Shown here piece after piece: positions 7,174-11,141 of a DNA stretch of 11,141 nt (position 1 is the stretch's first letter; every line of letters starts with the position of its first letter). The position numbers and the translations under genes were made by a program. Source of the DNA: an uncultured Bacteroidota bacterium (GTDB lineage Bacteria > Bacteroidota > Bacteroidia > Flavobacteriales > Flavobacteriaceae); assembly GCA_903819815.1 (NCBI GenBank), contig CAIJFC010000255.1, forward strand, positions 1 through 11,141, in the 5' to 3' direction. Below the pieces are notes generated by a model. It had not been told where the DNA came from. It saw only the letters and a program-made list of their open reading frames with translations, and did not search any database.

Positions 7174-8949
7174 TTAGTTGTATATTTTTGCAAATAGGTC
7201 TTTGTATTTTTCTAGTACCACCTTTCTCTTTAGTTTTAGAGTAGGAGTTACGTGACCTCCGTCAATAGTCCAAAGGTCCGGAGTAAGTTCAAATCTTTTG
7301 ACTCTTTCCCAACTGCCGAATTTTTCATTAATTTTATTCACTTCTTCTTGAATTCGTTCAATTACTTTTGGATTGGTAGCAATTGCTTCTAATGAAGTAT
7401 CTGGAGTAATGTCGTGTAGTTTTTGCCATTCCTTAATATATTCAAAATGAGGCTGAATAAACGCAGCTGGCATTTTTTGACCGTCGCCAATCACCATTAT
7501 TTGTTCTATAAAACGAGATTGCTTGAACGCATTTTCAAGTAATTGTGGCGAAATATACTTTCCTCCTGAGGTTTTAAACATTTCTTTTTTACGATCGGTA
7601 ATTTTCAAAAATCCTTCGGCATCTATTTCTCCAATGTCACCCGTGTGAAAATAACCGTCTTTTAAAACTTCATTCGTTTGCTCTTCATCTTTATAGTAAC
7701 CCAACATTACATTGGGTCCTTTGCAAAGTATTTCACCGTCTTCAGCGATTTTTATGGTTACTTTATCCACTGCTTTTCCAACGGTTCCTATTTTAAAACC
7801 ACGATTTCTCATGTCGTTAATAGAAATCAATGGTGAAGTTTCCGTTAATCCGTAGCCTTCCATGATAGTAATATTTGCCGCAGCAAAAATCCGTGCCAAT
7901 CTGGGTTGTAATGCCGCACTACCGCATGCAATCATCTCTAAATTGCCTCCAACACCTTCTTTCCATTTGCTGAAAACTAATTTTCGGGCTATTTTTAATT
8001 GGAATTCATACCACCAACCGTTTTCTTTATACGGTTTGTAGTTAAAACCAAGATTTAAAGCCCAAAAGAAAATCATTTTTTTAAGTCCTTTTAATTCCGA
8101 CCCTTTAGCATATATTTTATCATACACTTTTTCTAAAACCCTTGGTACACCTGTCATTAAATTGGGTTTTACCTCTTTCAGGTTGTCACCAATTTTATCA
8201 ATTGATTCTCCAAAATAAATAGAAACGCCATAATACTGACATAAATAAAGGTAAAATCTTTCCAAAATATGGCAAACAGGTAGATAACTCATGGTGCGGC
8301 TATTGCCTGGTGAAAGCGGAATTCTAGCAGCTCCAGCAAATACATTCGAAACAATATTGTCATGAGATAGCATCACGCCTTTAGGTTTTCCTGTAGTTCC
8401 TGAAGTGTAAATTATGGTTGCTAAATCATTAGGTTGAACCAATTTTTTTCTAGCTTCTACTTCGTCTTGGTAGTTTTGGTCTTCGCCAATGGCAAGAAGT
8501 TCGGTCCAATTTTTACAACCTTCGATGGTATCAAATGAGTAAACTTCTTTTAATTTAGGAACGTTAGCTTTTATAAGATTGACTTTACGTAATATTTCAG
8601 CATCGGAAACAAAACAATAAACCGATTCAGAATGGTTTAAAATATACTCGTAATCTGTTTCTGAAATGGTAGGATAAATGGGTACGTTTTGTGCTCCTGT
8701 TTGCAATACTCCAATATCAACAATATTCCATTCGGTTCTATTATTGGTAGAAATTACGGCTATTTTATCGTCTTTTTGAACCCCAATTTTCAATAAAGCA
8801 CGCGAAATCGCATTGGCTTTATCAATGTATTCTTGTGTGGAAGTTTTAATCCAATTCCCTTCATATTTCGTTACTAATGCATCCGAAATAGAATGGTATT
8901 TTTCTAATTGATAATAGGGAAATTCGAATAATCGAGTTACGTTTGTCAT
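7174..8949 (-). CDS. Long-chain fatty acid--CoA ligase (AMP-forming)
   Basis: A 591-residue member of the ANL adenylating family that activates fatty acids to acyl-CoA through an acyl-adenylate. Motifs in order: the ATP-binding loop YTSGTTGKPKG (181-191), EGYGLTETSP (364-373), HTGD (435-438), the linker ITDRKKEMFKTSGGKYISP (450-468), and near the C-terminus TPTLKLKRKVV, typical of the ACSL/FAA branch of eukaryote-like long-chain synthetases. Length and the ITDRKKEMFKT linker favour this branch over short-chain ligases. It faces the same way as the beta-oxidation operon but has its own terminator and is therefore a separate transcription unit. The intergenic region upstream holds only a 7-of-8 match to the -7 box (minus strand, 8975-8982) without a convincing -33. 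It supplies substrate for the enzymes downstream; exact chain length is inferred. Confidence 0.94.
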   Translation of the reverse strand: MTNVTRLFEFPYYQLEKYHSISDALVTKYEGNWIKTSTQEYIDKANAISRALLKIGVQKDDKIAVISTNNRTEWNIVDIGVLQTGAQNVPIYPTISETDYEYILNHSESVYCFVSDAEILRKVNLIKANVPKLKEVYSFDTIEGCKNWTELLAIGEDQNYQDEVEARKKLVQPNDLATIIYTSGTTGKPKGVMLSHDNIVSNVFAGAARIPLSPGNSRTMSYLPVCHILERFYLYLCQYYGVSIYFGESIDKIGDNLKEVKPNLMTGVPRVLEKVYDKIYAKGSELKGLKKMIFFWALNLGFNYKPYKENGWWYEFQLKIARKLVFSKWKEGVGGNLEMIACGSAALQPRLARIFAAANITIMEGYGLTETSPLISINDMRNRGFKIGTVGKAVDKVTIKIAEDGEILCKGPNVMLGYYKDEEQTNEVLKDGYFHTGDIGEIDAEGFLKITDRKKEMFKTSGGKYISPQLLENAFKQSRFIEQIMVIGDGQKMPAAFIQPHFEYIKEWQKLHDITPDTSLEAIATNPKVIERIQEEVNKINEKFGSWERVKRFELTPDLWTIDGGHVTPTLKLKRKVVLEKYKDLFAKIYN

Positions 8950-9065
8950 TTTAAACTAATTATTTTTATAGATGCAAATTAATGAAAAATAAACAAATTC
9001 AGAAACTTATTAATTAATTTTATATAATTAACCCAAAATAGAAATTTAGTATTTAATTTTACACC

Positions 9066-9647
9066 ATGAAAAAACAGCTAAAAATAATCGGGATTTTACT
9101 TTTTGGATTAGGAGTTCTATTTGGAGGTAAATATGTTTATGATATGAATATCAACCATAATTTCGAAACGATTACGGAAGGTAAAGTTTATAAATCGGGT
9201 GTAATTCCGCCGGATGAATTAGAGACTTACGTAAAAAAGTATAAAATCAAGTCGATTGTTGATTTACGATTCCCAGGAACTGGTGACGATGTGAATAATC
9301 CTGAAAATGTAGCGGAATTAGAAGCTGAGAAAAGTGCTGTCGCAAAAATTAATGGCGTAAATTATTTTAATGACGGTTCCGATCAGGTTCCAACCAAAGA
9401 AAATTTAGTTTTGTTTTACAAAATAATGGATAATCCAGCTAATTATCCGGTACTAATTCACTGTTACCATGGAGTAGGGCGCGCCGAATTGTATTCTGCG
9501 GTTTACCGGATTGAGTATGAGAACATGGACAAAGACGAAGCCAGAACCAGCACCCGCTTTTTAACCAAATGGAGCTCTTTCGATTTAGGAAAACCAAAAG
9601 GTGATTTCTTGCACAATTATGTTAGTAGAAAAGATTCTTTGAGGTAA
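9066..9647 (+). CDS. Membrane-anchored tyrosine/dual-specificity-type phosphatase
   Basis: A 193-residue protein with one N-terminal hydrophobic segment (about residues 6-22, KIIGILLFGLGVLFGG) after two lysines, so the catalytic domain should lie outside the cytoplasm or at the membrane surface. The CX5R active-site loop is HCYHGVGRA, with Cys133 and Arg139. The strand SIVDLRF (63-69) and an aspartate-containing loop NDGSDQVP (about 102-109), a possible source of the general acid, fit the cysteine-based dual-specificity phosphatase fold. Substrate is unknown: phosphoprotein, phosphoinositide-like and other phosphoesters are all possible for this fold. It is divergent from the acyl-CoA synthetase gene across a 116-base gap and stands alone. 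Its TAA stop codon forms part of the downstream repeat (TAACGTT at 9645). Confidence 0.85.
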   Translation: MKKQLKIIGILLFGLGVLFGGKYVYDMNINHNFETITEGKVYKSGVIPPDELETYVKKYKIKSIVDLRFPGTGDDVNNPENVAELEAEKSAVAKINGVNYFNDGSDQVPTKENLVLFYKIMDNPANYPVLIHCYHGVGRAELYSAVYRIEYENMDKDEARTSTRFLTKWSSFDLGKPKGDFLHNYVSRKDSLR

Positions 9648-9776
9648 CGTTCCGCCACTTCACGCAGTTGTGAAGTTCGGAATTGATTATTTTCTGTTAA
9701 AGATAAAATTTCTTGCGAAACGTAAACGTGAATTTACAACAAAATTCGCAATCTTGCCAAACGCCTGTTAGCCGTA
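9645..9776. repeat. Repeat element R1, attC-like or intergenic inverted repeat
   Basis: It begins with TAACGTT and ends with TTGCCAAAC (9754-9762), TGTTAGC (9766-9772) and GTA (9774-9776). The end matches repeat R2 (10620-10642) at 20 of 23 bases in the same orientation, and the start shares TAACGTT with R2 (10511-10517). Inside its left end is a 7-bp hairpin, ACTTCAC/GTGAAGT (9657-9663 with 9670-9676). A 9-base stretch CCGCCACTT (9652-9660) also occurs in R2 at 10611-10619. It fills the gap between two convergent genes and could also act as a bidirectional terminator. Confidence 0.65.
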
Positions 9777-9781
9777 GTCGC

Positions 9782-10189
9782 TTATTTCTTTAAGTATTCT
9801 TTTGCAGTCATAATTGGCAACTTCGAATTCTTAAAATCTTTTTTATTTCTCGTAATTATAATATCAATTCCATTTTCTAATGCAGTATGATATTGAATTG
9901 CATCTTCAAAATCTTTGAAATTCGAAACTAAAGCAAGTTCTACAATTTTATCATCTAATGGAGAAACTTCTACTAACACTTTAAATTTGATTAGTGTTTT
10001 TCTAGCTTCATCAAGTTTTTGATGTTTCGAAAGTAAATAATGTGTATTTGCAAAAGTTAAAGCGGAAACATAAAGCTCCACTTTTTTATTGTCTGCGAGC
10101 GTAAACAATTCCTGCGCTTCTTGAAAAAAATCTTCTCGTTTAGAAAGTAAGTCTATGACGATATTTGTGTCAACTAAAAGTTTTTCCAT
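9782..10189 (-). CDS. PIN-domain protein, VapC-like toxin
   Basis: A 135-residue single-domain PIN protein, predicted to be a metal-dependent ribonuclease toxin. Acidic residues expected at the active site are Asp7 in LLVDTNIVIDLL, Asp93 and Asp96 in DFEDAIQ, and Asp118 in ITRNKKDF. Thr8 and Asn9 complete the N-terminal motif. The residue that is often glutamate in the second helix region is Asn48 here (ALTFANTHYLL). It overlaps the upstream antitoxin gene by one base in a TAATG junction, typical of translationally coupled toxin-antitoxin pairs. Its stop codon lies 5 bases from the end of repeat R1. RNase activity and target RNA are inferred from the family; the toxin role is supported by the partner gene. 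Confidence 0.88.
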   Translation of the reverse strand: MEKLLVDTNIVIDLLSKREDFFQEAQELFTLADNKKVELYVSALTFANTHYLLSKHQKLDEARKTLIKFKVLVEVSPLDDKIVELALVSNFKDFEDAIQYHTALENGIDIIITRNKKDFKNSKLPIMTAKEYLKK

Positions 10190-10431
10190 TATGAATATTT
10201 TTCAGAAAGATAATCTTTGTAATCCTTTTTGTCATCATAGTTTCCACTTGGAATAACTCCAGTTAAACTTTGTACTAATGGACTGATTTTGCATTTTTTC
10301 TCTGATCTTTTTGTTAGAGAATCAAGATAGTTTTCGACAAGTTTAGAAAGACTTACGCTATTATCTTTCGCATAGTTTTTCGCTTGGTCGATTACGCCTT
10401 TGTCAAGATTTAATGTGAGTTTAGTATTCAT
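10189..10431 (-). CDS. DUF6364-like ribbon-helix-helix antitoxin
   Basis: An 80-residue protein with an N-terminal ribbon-helix-helix-like segment: a short strand TKLTLNL, then helices around DKGVIDQAKNYAKDNS and SLSKLVENYLDSL. A charged C-terminal tail (NYDDKKDYKDYLSEKYS) probably wraps the toxin. I start it at the ATG at 10431; an in-frame TTG at 10452 would add seven residues but overlaps the promoter box and operator, so it is unlikely. As a VapB-like antitoxin it would neutralise the PIN protein and repress its own promoter; paired TACGTA palindromes lie immediately upstream. The family name is from recognition of the N-terminal pattern, not from a search. Confidence 0.82.
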   Translation of the reverse strand: MNTKLTLNLDKGVIDQAKNYAKDNSVSLSKLVENYLDSLTKRSEKKCKISPLVQSLTGVIPSGNYDDKKDYKDYLSEKYS

Positions 10432-10441
10432 GATAAATTTA

Positions 10442-10474
10442 TTTACGTACAAAAATAATAATTTATTACGTAAA
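10442..10474 (-). promoter_or_regulatory. Candidate promoter and operator of the toxin-antitoxin pair
   Basis: Two 8-base arms, TTTACGTA (10442-10449) and TACGTAAA (10467-10474), form a perfect inverted repeat. Each contains the self-complementary hexamer TACGTA, and the two hexamers start 23 bases apart, about two helical turns. Between them the minus strand reads TATTTTTG (10450-10457), a full match to the TAnnTTTG -7 box, 18 bases from the antitoxin ATG. This arrangement fits two ribbon-helix-helix dimers flanking the promoter core. No good -33 element is visible. Confidence 0.55.
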
Positions 10475-10504
10475 CATCTAATTTATTTCCATTTTTTTGG
10501 TGCT

Positions 10505-10642
10505 TACCGCTAACGTTTTCGGGCTTGGCGAAGGTGGCGATTTACACTACTAATGTTGATGCGGAGAACCAAACTTTGATTAACCGTAAATGTGTCAGCG
10601 GAGCACTGAACCGCCACTTTTGCCAAACCCGTGTTAGCGGTA
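10505..10642. repeat. Repeat element R2, attC-like or intergenic inverted repeat
   Basis: It is an imperfect inverted repeat of 138 bp. The outer arms TACCGCTAAC (10505-10514) and GTTAGCGGTA (10633-10642) pair perfectly over 10 bp. A second stem joins 10520-10539 to 10612-10632 with a few mismatches (GGGCTTGGC, GTGGCG against CGCCAC, GCCAAACCC). A 4-base excess lies on the left arm. It is visibly more G/C-rich than its surroundings. The right arm is shared with R1 (20 of 23 bases). It separates the antitoxin promoter from the T9SS-type gene and contains that gene's stop codon. Confidence 0.75.
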
Positions 10643-11141
10643 CGTTGTTTTAATTATTTTTTCTTTATAAATAGTACCATCTTTCAATAATATTCTAATA
10701 TAATACAAACCATTTTGTAGGTTTTGCAGGTTAATCTTTTTTTCAAATGTTGTCAATACTAGTTGACCTATATTGTTATATAAATATATTTCTTTGATGT
10801 TCCCTTTTATTTCTATATTAAGAAACTCATTTGCTGGGTTCGGATAAATAGTTATATGATTGTCATTTCTCAATTCATTTAAACTCAAAACAATTGTATT
10901 ATTTGTTATTACACCTAAATTTTTTACACCTGTATTGTCACCATACCAGATAATATCATTATCTGAGTCGTTGTCAATATCGTCAGTATAGACATTCAGA
11001 TATAGAAAAGTAGAATCAATCATTATTGGTGTAGTTAAATTGCCAATTCCATTATTCTGTTTCCAAAATATTTGATGACTCACAATAGGAATATATAAAG
11101 CATCAGTATATAAGTCAATATTTAGCCGAGTATTTACAAAT
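10634..11141 (-). CDS. Secreted protein with FG-GAP/VCBS-like motif and T9SS C-terminal sorting domain, 5'-partial
   Basis: The C-terminal 168 residues of a larger protein; the frame stays open to the right edge, so the true start lies outside. The GTG at 11083 is an internal valine codon, not a credible start. Residues encoded at about 10934-10993 read VYTDDIDNDSDNDIIWYGDN, an FG-GAP/VCBS-like calcium-binding aspartate-rich motif. The last 80 or so residues (from about 10876) form a type A T9SS sorting domain: ITIYPNPANEFLNIEI, LYNNIGQLVL, LQNGLYYIRILLKDG, ending KEKIIK. Such proteins cross the outer membrane by the type IX system and have this domain removed. The last residues TTYR and the stop codon come from sequence at or inside repeat R2, an unusual tail after the normal lysine-rich end. 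Function of the missing N-terminal part cannot be judged. Confidence 0.85.
   Translation of the reverse strand, partial: FVNTRLNIDLYTDALYIPIVSHQIFWKQNNGIGNLTTPIMIDSTFLYLNVYTDDIDNDSDNDIIWYGDNTGVKNLGVITNNTIVLSLNELRNDNHITIYPNPANEFLNIEIKGNIKEIYLYNNIGQLVLTTFEKKINLQNLQNGLYYIRILLKDGTIYKEKIIKTTYR

Noticed and set aside
8950..9065. Promoters for the divergent acyl-CoA synthetase and phosphatase genes
   Set aside because: Only partial -7 matches (TTAATTTG on the minus strand at 8975-8982; TAATTTTA on the plus strand at 9054-9061) without suitably spaced -33 elements, too weak to call in such A/T-rich DNA.
10432..10452. Upstream TTG start adding seven residues to the antitoxin
   Set aside because: It overlaps the TAnnTTTG box and operator arm, and the strand motif of the family begins right after the ATG at 10431.
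9645..10642. CRISPR array or classical IS element for the R1/R2 region
   Set aside because: There are only two repeats of about 130-140 bp, separated by genes, with internal symmetry and no transposase, so neither fits.
11081..11083. GTG as the start of the T9SS-type protein
   Set aside because: The frame continues open to the window edge, and a secreted T9SS cargo needs an N-terminal signal peptide that is absent at this position.

Overview
The window is AT-rich, with A/T-heavy spacers, TAnnTTTG-type promoter boxes, a Cu/Zn superoxide dismutase lipoprotein and a type IX secretion (T9SS) C-terminal sorting domain. Together these point to a member of the Bacteroidota, most likely a Flavobacterium-like member of the Flavobacteriaceae. 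That assignment comes from protein character and promoter style, not from a database search.

Layout. (1) 35-562, minus: a secreted Cu/Zn superoxide dismutase lipoprotein. (2) 650-7067, minus: a fatty acid beta-oxidation operon read right to left. It holds a MarR-type regulator, a 3-hydroxyacyl-CoA dehydrogenase/enoyl-CoA hydratase fusion, a thiolase, an unrelated four-helix-bundle protein and a VLCAD-like acyl-CoA dehydrogenase, and it closes with a clear intrinsic terminator at 650-683. (3) 7139-8949, minus: a long-chain acyl-CoA synthetase with its own terminator, placed just upstream of the operon promoter. (4) 9066-9647, plus: a membrane-anchored tyrosine/dual-specificity-type phosphatase, divergent from the synthetase. 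(5) 9645-10642: an accessory segment in which two related, same-orientation imperfect inverted repeats (about 130-140 bp each) flank a DUF6364/PIN toxin-antitoxin pair. (6) 10634 to the right edge, minus: the 3' part of a secreted protein with an FG-GAP/VCBS-like motif and a T9SS sorting domain.

How the genes work together. The synthetase activates fatty acids to acyl-CoA. The dehydrogenase, the hydratase/hydroxyacyl-CoA dehydrogenase fusion and the thiolase then complete one beta-oxidation turn. The MarR protein is the first gene of the operon and has a near-palindrome overlapping its own predicted promoter, so it probably represses the operon until a ligand (perhaps a fatty acid or acyl-CoA) relieves it. 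No electron-transfer flavoprotein genes lie in the window.

The most unusual parts are two repeat systems. One is the pair of attC-like or intergenic repeats that flank the toxin-antitoxin module and carry the stop codons of both neighbouring genes. The other is a 34-bp AT-rich sequence that flanks the four-helix-bundle gene in inverted orientation inside the beta-oxidation operon, with a further copy in the next spacer. Both suggest small mobile or cassette-like units, but this is inference from one window.
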